DNA of 64,000 nucleotides, from NCBI RefSeq assembly GCF_037102585.1, contig NW_027043837.1:124001-188000 (forward strand). Direction: 5' to 3'. Made by a program: the position numbers and the translations under genes. The notes beneath the pieces were generated by a model. The model had not been told where the DNA came from. It ran no database searches and saw only the letters and a list, made by a program, of their open reading frames with translations. Positions 1 through 9,758 of the stretch are shown in pieces. The DNA comes from Saccharomycopsis crataegensis (lineage: Eukaryota > Ascomycota > Saccharomycetes > Ascoideales > Saccharomycopsidaceae). Positions within the stretch are counted from its first letter, which is position 1, and each line of letters starts with the position of its first letter.

Positions 1-2
1 AC

Positions 3-2537
3 AAACAAGCTAAAGATCAAGATTCCGATGAAGAAATTACTGATGCAGCCGACAATACTATTAATAGTACTGTTGAAACCTTTTTAACTGCTTCAGAAGA
101 TCCTGAAGCGGACCAAAACATGGATTCCAACGCCATTTCTACCCCAACTACCTCTCCAGCAATTAATGTTTCTTCAGTTGATTGCGATCGCAATTCTCAT
201 GCAGCATGTGACACTGACATTGACATGCATAATCCTGTTATTCCAACCCAAGCCGTTATTTCTACTGATTTTATTAATGAAAACTCCGAAAACCAAAAAA
301 AAATCGAAAATTCTCAAAACCCAAAAAAAAATTCTGTTTCTGTTCCTTCTGTTTCTGTTCCTTCTGTTTCTGTTCCTTCTGTTCCTGTTCCCTCTGTTTC
401 ATCTTCTACCGTCGCCTCTCCAACTACGGCCTCCAATCCGGTGGCTCCAGCTGTCAATGTGACAAGACCAATCCAAACCTATGCTCAAGCCACCGCTGGA
501 GACAAGCGCACACCTCGAGCCACTACAAACACCAATGATCCATCCTTCCAAAACGTGTTGATGAAATTTGAAAGAACTTTCAAATGGGCAAGTCACATCA
601 AAATCCTTGACTTTAAGCACCGTGACGTATTGGAATATGCCATAAGCGAGAAACGCAAATCAGGAAAATTGTTCTCCACCTCCAATCCTGCTATTATTAA
701 ATCCAAAGAAAAACGCGAGGAACTCGTCAAGATCATGGAAATTGAAGATTTCTTCCAAAACTACACCAGTTTTAATATGACAAACGAATTCAACAGATTG
801 AGAAACTCTAGAATCAGCTTGGAGAACTACTTGGAATTTATCATGAGCCAACAGCATCTTAAGGATATCTTAATCTACTTTAAGATCCCAAAAGATATCT
901 TTACAGAGTTTCCTCTTGAAAAACACTTGGAATCCATCAAAAACGGACTCACTAAGTTATCCAAAGAACTTGATACTATTACACAGTCATCCAACGAACC
1001 AGATAAGGATTTGATCATAATCAGGGAAAACTTAAAAGGGGCCCTCAACCACTTGGTTATTTTTAATAAGAAGATCTGCCTTAACTCAAACTTCATCCCA
1101 AACCCTCAGGATACAGGCTCTGATATCTTCAAGAAGGACAGAAATCTTTTAATTGAATATCTTAACATCCACCTTAAAGTTACAGTTGGAAATTATACCT
1201 ACACGCCAGGGTCTTTGTTAAACACAATGAATAAGGAATCCCATTTAATTGAGATTGAAATGAATTCCGAGTTTACTGAATTTAATCGGGAAAAACTTCT
1301 TGACCATGTCTTCAATGAATCCGGAATTGATCCATCATCCTTCTTTCCAATCAACACCGTTCACTTTACGGAAGAAGCTAGCAAAGCTGCCAGTATTGTC
1401 ACTTATGGTTATATTGAAATTGACTCAGGAAAATCCCTTCCACTCTTCAATGACAAAAATTTCCGCTCCAGAGTCATCACGAAATGCGTCCACTGCACTG
1501 CATGTGGTTCCCGTGAACACACTCGTTTTGACTGCAAGACGTCATCTTGTGCCATTTGCAAGAAATTATCCCATAGGGCAAAAGATTGTTATTTCAAAAA
1601 GCAATAAAGAGCACCAATTGTGAATCCGGAAGATCCAGAAAAACACTCTCCGAAACAAAATTCTGGAAAAGCAGTCAAACCAAACCACAATTTAAACTAT
1701 GGTTTTCAGACTGTCGAAAAAAGAAAAATAAAACTGAATAAACCGGCTACTCCAGAATATTCTAAACCACATTCAAACCCTTTTGACTTATTGGCAAATG
1801 AAGAAGAAAATGTTGATGATTCAATTATTGATGATGACGATACTTTGGAAAAGAACTACCCCTCCAATGATGAAGATGCTTTAGAGGAAGGCCTCTCTAC
1901 TGATGCAGACCAATCCATGGATGAGCTCGAAACCTCTACAACCCAACACACTGCTACTCTCAGACATCAAACCAAACCAATAGAATTATTGTCCAAGAAA
2001 GGTAAATCTAAGAAGCACGCCAAGTTCGCGGCCATTAGCGCCATCAAGCTGGCCCATATTAGCAAGGTCTCCAAAAAGATCCTCGCCTCACCTCCATCCC
2101 ACCCTCAGGTCCGCGTTTCTCGCAGACATCAAGAAGTAAACTCACAACATCATACTACTTCTTCTGCTGCCAACATTCCTCCTTCACCTACCCCTGCCCG
2201 TGATACTGTCACTTCCTCGGCTCTGGCCACTTCTTCTATCCCTGCTTTTGTCCCTGCTTCTGTCCCTGCTTCTGTCCCTACCTCTGTTCCTACCCCTATT
2301 ACTACCTCACCTCATTCTACCTCACCTCATTCAGCTTCCCCCTTCTCAAAACATCCATCTATCCTGGAAAACTCAGACAAAATGCCCACACCACTGGAAT
2401 CATTTACTCCCCGGCCAATGAAGCTTCTGTCAAAAGAACAATCTTCCCCCCTGGATGATAACAACAACGAAATAAATTCACCTCAATCAGATGGCTCAAA
2501 TGTCACAAAAAACGCCTCTCATACACAAAATGAGTAA
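3..2537 (+). pseudogene. LINE1 ORF1 (left copy), zinc-knuckle RNA-binding protein with internal stop
   Basis: ORF1 proteins of this family coat the LINE RNA. The reading frame is open from the window edge to 1607, interrupted by an in-frame TAA (1605-1607), then open in the same frame to 2537. The first part has a low-complexity SVSVP-repeat stretch (about 335-410), a helical middle region and two CX2CX4HX4C knuckles at about 1500-1600 (CTACGSREHTRFDC and CAICKKLSHRAKDC). The part after the stop is acidic and then Pro/Ser-rich, and lines up with the C-terminal half of the uninterrupted ORF1 at 24069-25982. So the stop splits a protein that is continuous in its relative. The true start lies outside the window; in the inverted copy it is at 19959. 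Confidence 0.8.
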
Positions 2538-2621
2538 ACTATCGATCATTAGTCAAAACATCCAAAGATTGAGATTGGATGACCCCAAAATTCTCCATCT
2601 ATCAAACCAATATAACATTTC
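2530..2621 (+). pseudogene. LINE1 ORF2 start (endonuclease N-terminus), left copy
   Basis: ORF2 opens with ATG at 2530, inside the last codons of ORF1, so the two frames overlap by 8 bases (ATGAGTAA). The 30 or so residues before the LTR match the start of an APE-type endonuclease (SIISQNIQRLR). Everything after residue 31 is replaced by the LTR that begins at 2622. Confidence 0.75.
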
Positions 2622-2921
2622 TGTTGAGTTGGCAATCCAAAGTTATGTGGTTAGTCATTGTTCATGGAACCTTCTAGAACTCATGGAACCTTCTAGAACT
2701 CATGGAACCTTCTAGAATTCCATGGAACATTCTAGAGCTTATGGAACCTTCTAGAACCCATTGAGATTAATATAAATATGGGCCATGCCCCCCATAGTCT
2801 GAGTTTGTCCTTTATATAATTTAGATAGTTAACAAGTAAAACAAGTATAACAAGGGAATAAATATTATTGAATATTATTGTTATCAATGTCTTTTGTAAC
2901 TAGAGTTACAAAACTACAACA
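2622..2921 (+). repeat. copia family A LTR, left arm (plus orientation)
   Basis: A 300-bp LTR running from TGTTGAG to CTACAACA, the same family as the LTRs of element A. It has five heat-shock-type units (2666-2759) and a TATAAATA box. It is inverted relative to the internal sequence that follows it: at 2921/2922 its exact 3' terminus is joined to reverse-oriented pol. The flanking LINE bases ATTTC (2617-2621) are mirrored by GAAAT at 17161-17165, not repeated directly. Confidence 0.9.
2666..2759 (+). promoter_or_regulatory. array of five heat-shock elements in LTR
   Basis: Four copies of GGAACCTTCTAGAA and one variant GGAACATTCTAGAG stand at about 19-bp spacing. Each standard unit fits the yeast HSF1 consensus nGAAnnTTCnnGAAn exactly. 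They lie just upstream of the TATAAATA box, where an LTR promoter would be controlled. That HSF1 binds here is inferred from the motif. Confidence 0.65.
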
Positions 2922-3959
2922 TGCTGCCTTATAATGCACCTCCTTTGGTTCCTTGAGGTATCTGGATAGAACACCGACGATATAGCTGATATCGCTTCTA
3001 ACAGTATTAGCAGCAAACAATAATTTTCCAACCAAAGATCTGTAAGCTGTGGCATCACAATCCTCAGCACTGTTGTCCACCAAGGTGAGCTCCTGACCAG
3101 CAATAGTAGGCGTCTTATCTGGGTTGCAATTCTCCATTCCAAATTCCTTTAACATAGAGCCAATATAGTCTTTCAAGCTCATGTTAATACCTCCATTATC
3201 TTGCGAGATATTGATACCCAAAAATTTCCTGACTATTCCCAAGTCCTTCATCTTGAAGACATTCATCAATTCACTTTTCACTTTCCTGATGGCAAAATCT
3301 GAGGTACCAGTTATCAATAAATCATCAACGTAAAGCGCAACCATCACAAAAGACTTTTCGGATTTCCTTGAATATAGACAATATTCAGCACCGTTTCTGA
3401 CAAAACCAAGCGACGACAAAACACTGTGGATTCTTTCATTCCACACCAAGGGAGCCTGTTTCAAACCATACAAGCTTTTCTTCAATCTCAAGACACTGGT
3501 TTCCCTTCCTTTAACCACATACCCTTCTGGTTGAGTCATGTGTAATTCTTCCTGAAGAGATCCGTTGAGGAATGCAGTTTTCACATCCATCTGATGAACT
3601 GCCATTCCATTCTTAGCTGCAATACTCAACATCAACCTGATAGATTCATAACGCACCACAGGTGAGAATGTCTCATTGTAGTCAATACCTTTCACCTGTG
3701 TGAATCCTCGAGCAACAAGTCTTCCCTTGAAGACTCCGTTATCTTTCTTTGCAAAGACCCAACGACATGTAATTGGCTTTCTTCCTTTCGGCAACTCGAC
3801 CAATTCATAAGTGGAATTCTCCTTGTGAGCCGCAATTTCTTCGTCACAAGCGCGCTTCCATTCTGCACTTTCGTTGCTCTTCATGGCTTCCTTATAATTT
3901 CCAGGAACATCACTTCCACCAGCCAAAGCAGCAGCTTCACCAGCCATAAAACAAGAGGC
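2922..3959 (-). mobile_element. copia element A', left piece (pol fragment), broken
   Basis: Minus-strand pol sequence, nearly identical to the 3' part of the reverse-transcriptase region of element A (about 7858-8899). With 14110-17160 it belongs to one element, A', which was split by element B; the five bases GAGGC at 3955-3959 recur at 14110-14114 as the target-site duplication. A' lacks its RNase H end and its own 3' LTR here and is joined instead to the inverted LTR at 2622-2921. It is a broken fossil of recent age, judging by its closeness to A. Confidence 0.85.
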
Positions 3960-4361
3960 TGTTGAGTTGACAATCCAAAGTCATATATTGGGTTTTGTAC
4001 AGATGGCTCAACGGTTAACACGGGTATCAATGTGTTGAATAGATCCTGGGTTCGAGTCTCGGATAAGACGGTTTATTTACCATGGCTGAGCAATATATAA
4101 TCTGCATGTGATTATGACTCAGCCTAATAATTAGTCATTGTGCATATGATTAATCATCTAGAATGTTCTAGATGGATGTATGATTACAAATCATATATAT
4201 TGGTCTTATTATAAATATGGGGCCTCTCCCCATAGTTTGAGTTTATATTTTGTTATTTAAATAGTTAGTTAGTTAAGAAGAATAAGAATAATAACAAGGA
4301 TAGTTTGATAGTATTTGTTATTGGTAATGACTACTGTAACTAGGGTTACAAAACTTCAACA
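3960..4361 (+). repeat. 5' LTR of element B (family B)
   Basis: A 402-bp LTR from TGTTGAG to CTTCAACA. It shares its first and last 20 or so bases with the family A LTR but has an unrelated middle: a tRNA-like stretch (about 3997-4066), a compact GAAtgTTC heat-shock-like inverted pair near 4170, and a TATAAATA box near 4210. Confidence 0.9.
3997..4066 (+). promoter_or_regulatory. tRNA-like stretch with pol III A and B boxes inside LTR B
   Basis: TGGCTCAACGG at 4004-4014 fits the pol III A box, and GGTTCGAGTCT at 4049-4059 fits the B box, 45 bp apart as in a tRNA gene. A D-stem (GCTC with GGGT) and a T-arm (CTGGG-TTCGAGT-CTCGG) can pair, but the acceptor ends do not, so it is tRNA-derived and not a working tRNA gene. 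The 3' LTR carries the same stretch (A box 13752-13762, B box 13797-13807). Confidence 0.6.
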
Positions 4362-4778
4362 GCTTATGAGTTCAAATGCTCTTACTTCGTTTGCTGCTGA
4401 TGAAAAGTTGAAAGGTTCATCAAACTTCTATGATTGGTTTACATTGATCAGTGTCAAGATGAAGATGAAAGGTCTTGGGTTATATGCTTATTTGATCAAT
4501 GGGGAAACTGGAACTGATGGTCTGGAAGACCTCAACGAAGTTGCGCAATTGGTTGCTGCTATGGATGAAATTATTTCTACAGTTGTTTTCAATAGTATCA
4601 CAGGCGCTGCGTTAACTAAGGCCTCGGAATTCGATGGTACTGGCAGAAACTTGTTTATGTTTCTCAAGGAGGCCTATGGTACTTTGACTGTTACCAATGC
4701 TGTGGGAATTATTTGTGATTTAATGGACAACAAATGGTTGAAAACTAAAGAAGGAAAAGTGGAACACTTTATTGATGC

Positions 4779-5115
4779 TGTTGAGTTGGCAATCCAAAGT
4801 TATGTGGTTAGTCATTGTTCATGGAACCTTCTAGAACTCATGGAACCTTCTAGAACTTATGGAACCTTCTAGAACTTATGGAACCTTCTAGAATTCCATG
4901 GAACATTCTAGAGCTTATGGAACCTTCTAGAACCCATTGAGATTAATATAAATATGGGCCATGCCCCCCATAGTCTGAGTTTGTCCTTTATATAATTTAG
5001 ATAGTTAACAAGTAAAACAAGTAAAACAAGTAAAACAAGTATAACAAGGGAATAAATATTATTGAATATTATTGTTATCAATGTCTTTTGTAACTAGAGT
5101 TACAAAACTACAACA
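4779..5115 (+). repeat. 5' LTR of element A
   Basis: A 337-bp LTR. It is longer than the element's own 3' LTR (306 bp) because it holds six heat-shock-type units instead of five and three GTAAAACAA units instead of one. TATAAATA stands at 4947-4954. Confidence 0.92.
4823..4932 (+). promoter_or_regulatory. array of six heat-shock elements in element A 5' LTR
   Basis: Five copies of GGAACCTTCTAGAA and one GGAACATTCTAGAG variant at about 19-bp spacing, each standard unit a perfect nGAAnnTTCnnGAAn. The array ends about 15 bp before the TATA box (4947-4954), so it sits where an upstream activating sequence for the element's RNA would be. Confidence 0.68.
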
Positions 5116-8100
5116 GGTTATGAGTTCAAATGCTCTCACTTCGTTCGCTGCTGATGAGAAGTTGAAGGGTTCCGGGAACTTTTATGATTGGTTTACTTTG
5201 ATCAGTGTTAAGATGAAGATGAAAGGTCTTGGTTTACATGCTTACTTGATCAATGGGGAAACCGGAACCGACGGGCTGGAAACTGCTAATGAAGTTGCCC
5301 AATTGATTGCTACTATGGATGAGATTATTTCAACAGCCATTTTCAACAGCATCTCAGGCGCTGCTTTGACTAAGGCTTCCGAATTTGATGGTACTGGTAG
5401 AAACTTGTTTATGTTTCTCAAGGATGCTTATGGTACATTGACTGTTACAAATGCTGTTGGTATTATCTCAGATTTAATTGACGCTAAGTGGTTGAAATCT
5501 AGCAACGGAAACGTTGAGAATTTCATTGATGCCTTCAATCATTTCAAGAATACTGTTGGCAAATTAGACGGAAACACTGTGTTGTGTGCGTTGTTTTTGA
5601 GCTTGGGTCAGAAAGCCGGGTTTAATGCAACTCTTTCCAGGGAAGTCATGACTGCGTATGAGTCTAGAAATGGCAGGACTATTGGAAATGTTGATATTGG
5701 GCTTGTCCAAGATTTGACAAGAGAAATCATTGGAGATAAATCGATTGGTTCCACCAGTGTTGAGGGTTTGGAACCTGTGTTTGCTTTTAAGAAACAGTAC
5801 AAGTGCTTCAATTGTGGAAAACCCGGTCATTTGAAGAAGGATTGCAAGGCTCCTAGAAAGGAGAGAATGGGTGGTGATCTGAAGAATCCATCACCATCTT
5901 GGTATGCATTTATGGGAATGCATGGTAGGGCCTCCAGAGTGTACTTTGACTCTGGTGCCTCGCAACATATTTTGAATGACAGAAAGATGTTTAAAACCAT
6001 TGGTCCTTTTTCTGGTGAGATCTCAGGTATTGATGGTAGTTCTCTCGAGGTTCAAGGTATCGGGTCTGCGGTGTTTAAGTTACGTGATAACACCAGTATC
6101 GAAATCAAGGATGCTTATTATGTTCCAGGGTCAAAGGCCAATTTGATTTCTGTTTCCAAGGCTACTCTGAATGGTGCAAGATTATTATTTGAAGGAAAAA
6201 AGGTGAAAATGTACCCTGAAAAGAAAGTGGTTGCTGTTAAAGATCCAGTTATGAGTGATCTTTATGCTTTGCACACCAGTGTCGATGGTGTGGCATTTAA
6301 CAGTGTTGATAAGAGCGGGTTGTGGCACCAGAGATTAGGCCATCCCAGTATGAATATTATGAACAAGTTCAATCTGATGTTTCATTTGGTGAAAGGTAAA
6401 CTTTACAGTGAAGATTCTGTGCAGTTATGTGAAAGCTGCTTGACAAGTAAAGGGGTTACCAGAAGACCAAAGAGCGGGAAGGGTGCTAAACCACAACAGC
6501 CTTTACAATTGTTGCATATGGACGTGTGTGGCCCAATCAATTATGGGTCTATTGATTCGAGCAAATATTTTCTCACTATTGTCGACGGGTATTCCAAGTT
6601 TGTGGAGGTTAAGTGTTTGAAAAACAAGTCAGAGTGTGCTGACAGGATTATTGAGTTTATTACATACACCGAAACAATGTTCAAGTCTCAGGGAAAACAG
6701 TTTACCGTGGGAACTATCCGCACTGATAATGGTGGTGAATTTGTTACAGGAAAGTTGCATGATTTCATGAGAAGCAAAGGTATTGCCCATGAGTTGACTG
6801 TGCCACACCATAGTTATCAAAATGGTGTTGCTGAAAGAATGCATCGGACAATTCAAGACAAAACTAGGTCTTTAATTATTGGGGCTTCTATGCCGGTTCA
6901 GTTTTGGTCTGAAGGTGTCCGCACGGCTGTTTATTTGATTAACAGGACGCCATCCCGCGTTATTAATTTCCACACACCATATGGTCGTTGGTATGGATAC
7001 AAGCCGGGCCTTGACCATCTTCGCTGCTTTGGTTCCCTTGCATATGTGGTTATACCAAACAGTTTGAGAAATGGAAAATTTGATGCTACCGCCAAGGTTG
7101 GAGTGATGCTCGGGTATGATAGAGATCACTGTGCGTACAGAATTTTTGATCCTGCTGCCAACAAGATTATTGTGGCGACTCAGGTCAGATTTGATGAGTC
7201 AAGATATTACTATCAGGATGTGAAGCGAGTCACTGATGTGGATAGAGAGATTGCTAAGGTAAGCAGCTCTGGTGGTATGGGTTTTGCTGGTGGCGTTGCA
7301 CCAGGCCCTGTTATAAGTGATCCAGACTTAGAGGATGTTGCAAGTGAGATCTCGGTTGATGATGAACGAATGGTTTCCGATTTGGATGATTCAGAAAGAG
7401 AGTCCACTGTTTCCTCAAGCAAAGACGTGGAAATGAGAATCATAGACGATGATGAGGATGCCACTGGAGAGTTAATCCCATCAAGGATGGTTTCAGAAGA
7501 GTTCAAGTTGGTTACTGCTACAAAAAGGAAAAGATCATCGGGTTCTAGACCCAAGAAAAGTACAGGTTTGATTAAAAGAAATCCATTTGGGATCTTGGCA
7601 GAAGTTGAACAAGAATCTGATACATTCAGTTCAGATTCAGAGAGGGAAATTGCTATTGAGAAACCACAAAGGAAGAAATACAGAAACGATAGTAGCTCAA
7701 AAGAGCTTACTTCTTTTGTTCCTAATGGTAGTAGCAATGACAACTTGGTGGTTTCGGAAATTGAGCCACATGTTGAACAGCCAAGTGATTGTGATGAGGA
7801 ATCAGAACTGAATGATGATGCCGAAGGCAAGTTGTTAGAGTACAAACCTGTGAATTATGTTGCCTCTTGTTTTATGGCTGGTGAAGCTGCTGCTTTGGCT
7901 GGTGGAAGTGATGTTCCTGGAAATTATAAGGAAGCCATGAAGAGCAACGAAAGTGCAGAATGGAAGCGCGCTTGTGACGAAGAAATTGCGGCTCACAAGG
8001 AGAATTCCACTTATGAATTGGTCGAGTTGCCGAAAGGAAGAAAGCCAATTACATGTCGTTGGGTCTTTGCAAAGAAAGATAACGGAGTCTTCAAGGGAAG

Positions 8101-9445
8101 ACTTGTTGCTCGAGGATTCACACAGGTGAAAGGTATTGACTACAATGAGACATTCTCACCTGTGGTGCGTTATGAATCTATCAGGTTGATGTTGAGTATT
8201 GCAGCTAAGAATGGAATGGCAGTTCATCAGATGGATGTGAAAACTGCATTCCTCAACGGATCTCTTCAGGAAGAATTACACATGACTCAACCAGAAGGGT
8301 ATGTGGTTAAAGGAAGGGAAACCAGTGTCTTGAGATTGAAGAAAAGCTTGTATGGTTTGAAACAGGCTCCCTTGGTGTGGAATGAAAGAATCCACAGTGT
8401 TTTGTCGTCGCTTGGTTTTGTCAGAAACGGTGCTGAATATTGTCTATATTCAAGGAAATCCGAAAAGTCTTTTGTGATGGTTGCGCTTTACGTTGATGAT
8501 TTATTGATAACTGGTACCTCAGATTTTGCCATCAGGAAAGTGAAAAGTGAATTGATGAATGTCTTCAAGATGAAGGACTTGGGAATAGTCAGGAAATTTT
8601 TGGGTATCAATATCTCGCAAGATAATGGAGGTATTAACATGAGCTTGAAAGACTATATTGGCTCTATGTTAAAGGAATTTGGAATGGAGAATTGCAACCC
8701 AGATAAGACGCCTACTATTGCTGGTCAGGAGCTCACCTTGGTGGACAACAGTGCTGAGGATTGTGATGCCACAGCTTACAGATCTTTGGTTGGAAAATTA
8801 TTGTTTGCTGCTAATACTGTTAGAAGCGATATCAGCTATATCGTCGGTGTTCTATCCAGATACCTCAAGGAACCAAAGGAGGTGCATTATAAGGCAGCAA
8901 AGAGAGTTTTAAGATACTTGAAAGGAACCAAAGATTTGGGAATAAGATATGAGGCTGGCAATAATGATAACGGTGAGCTTCTTGGATACTGTGATGCTGA
9001 CTGGGCTGGAGATAAGTCAGACAGAAAGTCTACTACTGGGTTTGTGTTCAAATATGCCAATGGTGCAATCACATGGAGATCTAAGAAGCAAGCTACTGTT
9101 GCTCTTTCTACGGCAGAGGCTGAATACATGTCACTAAGTGAAGGAGTCAAGGAAGCATTATGGCTAATGCAAGTGTTCAAGGAATTTGGGATCAATACTG
9201 GTCCAGTGAGGATGTTTGATGATAACCAAGGGTGTATTGAAATGGCAAAGCATCCAGCTTTCCATCATCGCACCAAACACATTGACATCAGGACTCACTT
9301 TATCAGGGACCACATTGGATCTGGCTCTATCAATTTGGAGTACTTGAGCACTGGTGTTATGATTGCTGATATGTTTACAAAAGGTCTTGCTGCCCCTCAA
9401 TTCTTGGAGTTGAGAAGGCTCTGTGGTATGGAGACTTTGAATTGA
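5081..9445 (+). CDS. copia Gag-Pol polyprotein of element A
   Basis: A single open frame of about 1450 codons. In order it shows a Gag region; a CCHC knuckle (CFNCGKPGHLKKDC, about residue 243); an aspartic protease (DSGASQHI, about 290); a GAG_pre-integrase segment (LWHQRLGHPS); the integrase core (HMDVCGP, RTDNGGEF, GVAERMHRT); an acidic linker rich in Ser/Asp; reverse transcriptase (QMDVKTAFLNG, YVDDLLI); and RNase H (CDADWAGD, STAEAEYMS, DNQGCIEMA). The order protease-integrase-RT-RNase H is diagnostic of copia. The frame opens in the LTR (ATG at 5081) and runs through the primer site; a second ATG at 5120 lies inside that site. Gag and Pol share one frame, so capsid excess would need control at another level. 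Confidence 0.93.
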   Translation: MSFVTRVTKLQQVMSSNALTSFAADEKLKGSGNFYDWFTLISVKMKMKGLGLHAYLINGETGTDGLETANEVAQLIATMDEIISTAIFNSISGAALTKASEFDGTGRNLFMFLKDAYGTLTVTNAVGIISDLIDAKWLKSSNGNVENFIDAFNHFKNTVGKLDGNTVLCALFLSLGQKAGFNATLSREVMTAYESRNGRTIGNVDIGLVQDLTREIIGDKSIGSTSVEGLEPVFAFKKQYKCFNCGKPGHLKKDCKAPRKERMGGDLKNPSPSWYAFMGMHGRASRVYFDSGASQHILNDRKMFKTIGPFSGEISGIDGSSLEVQGIGSAVFKLRDNTSIEIKDAYYVPGSKANLISVSKATLNGARLLFEGKKVKMYPEKKVVAVKDPVMSDLYALHTSVDGVAFNSVDKSGLWHQRLGHPSMNIMNKFNLMFHLVKGKLYSEDSVQLCESCLTSKGVTRRPKSGKGAKPQQPLQLLHMDVCGPINYGSIDSSKYFLTIVDGYSKFVEVKCLKNKSECADRIIEFITYTETMFKSQGKQFTVGTIRTDNGGEFVTGKLHDFMRSKGIAHELTVPHHSYQNGVAERMHRTIQDKTRSLIIGASMPVQFWSEGVRTAVYLINRTPSRVINFHTPYGRWYGYKPGLDHLRCFGSLAYVVIPNSLRNGKFDATAKVGVMLGYDRDHCAYRIFDPAANKIIVATQVRFDESRYYYQDVKRVTDVDREIAKVSSSGGMGFAGGVAPGPVISDPDLEDVASEISVDDERMVSDLDDSERESTVSSSKDVEMRIIDDDEDATGELIPSRMVSEEFKLVTATKRKRSSGSRPKKSTGLIKRNPFGILAEVEQESDTFSSDSEREIAIEKPQRKKYRNDSSSKELTSFVPNGSSNDNLVVSEIEPHVEQPSDCDEESELNDDAEGKLLEYKPVNYVASCFMAGEAAALAGGSDVPGNYKEAMKSNESAEWKRACDEEIAAHKENSTYELVELPKGRKPITCRWVFAKKDNGVFKGRLVARGFTQVKGIDYNETFSPVVRYESIRLMLSIAAKNGMAVHQMDVKTAFLNGSLQEELHMTQPEGYVVKGRETSVLRLKKSLYGLKQAPLVWNERIHSVLSSLGFVRNGAEYCLYSRKSEKSFVMVALYVDDLLITGTSDFAIRKVKSELMNVFKMKDLGIVRKFLGINISQDNGGINMSLKDYIGSMLKEFGMENCNPDKTPTIAGQELTLVDNSAEDCDATAYRSLVGKLLFAANTVRSDISYIVGVLSRYLKEPKEVHYKAAKRVLRYLKGTKDLGIRYEAGNNDNGELLGYCDADWAGDKSDRKSTTGFVFKYANGAITWRSKKQATVALSTAEAEYMSLSEGVKEALWLMQVFKEFGINTGPVRMFDDNQGCIEMAKHPAFHHRTKHIDIRTHFIRDHIGSGSINLEYLSTGVMIADMFTKGLAAPQFLELRRLCGMETLN

Positions 9446-9452
9446 GAGAGGG

Positions 9453-9758
9453 TGTTGAGTTGGCAATCCAAAGTTATGTGGTTAGTCATTGTTCATGGAA
9501 CCTTCTAGAACTCAGAACTCATGGAACCTTCTAGAACTTATGGAACCTTCTAGAATTCCATGGAACATTCTAGAGCTTATGGAACCTTCTAGAACCCATT
9601 GAGATTAATATAAATATGGGCCATGCCCCCATAGTCTGAGTTTGTCCTTTATATAATTTAGATAGTTAACAAGTAAAACAAGTATAACAAGGGAATAAAT
9701 ATTATTGAATATTATTGTTATCAATGTCTTTTGTAACTAGAGTTACAAAACTACAACA
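9453..9758 (+). repeat. 3' LTR of element A
   Basis: A 306-bp LTR with five heat-shock-type units (9497-9597), followed at once by the GATGC duplication (9759-9763) and the resumed gag of element B. Confidence 0.92.

Larger units (their letters stand above)
1..2621 (+). mobile_element. Zorro-like LINE (LINE1), left copy, cut by LTR insertion
   Basis: This is the 5' part of a non-LTR retrotransposon of the L1/Zorro type. It holds most of ORF1 (two CCHC knuckles) and the first 30 codons of ORF2, which start like the endonuclease of the second LINE in the window (SQNIQR against TQNIQR). It enters from outside the window and stops at 2621, where a copia LTR begins. The same sequence, cut at the same base, is present inverted at 17161-19808. 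The rest of ORF2 is absent from both copies, so neither can move by itself. Confidence 0.85.
4779..9758 (+). mobile_element. copia element A (family A), looks whole
   Basis: A complete-looking Ty1/copia element nested in element B. The 5' LTR (4779-5115) and 3' LTR (9453-9758) run from TGTTGAG to CTACAACA and are flanked by the direct duplication GATGC (4774-4778, 9759-9763). Next to the 5' LTR, GGTTATGAG (5116-5124) is complementary to the anticodon loop of initiator tRNA-Met, the half-tRNA primer site used by copia and Ty5 relatives. A purine tract (GAGAGAGGG) stands before the 3' LTR. One long frame fills the inside. It is the youngest layer of the nest. Confidence 0.95.

Noticed and set aside
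7213-7845. 210-codon open frame on the minus strand (and its copy at 14131-14763)
   Set aside because: Antisense shadow of the Ser/Asp-rich linker of the copia polyprotein.
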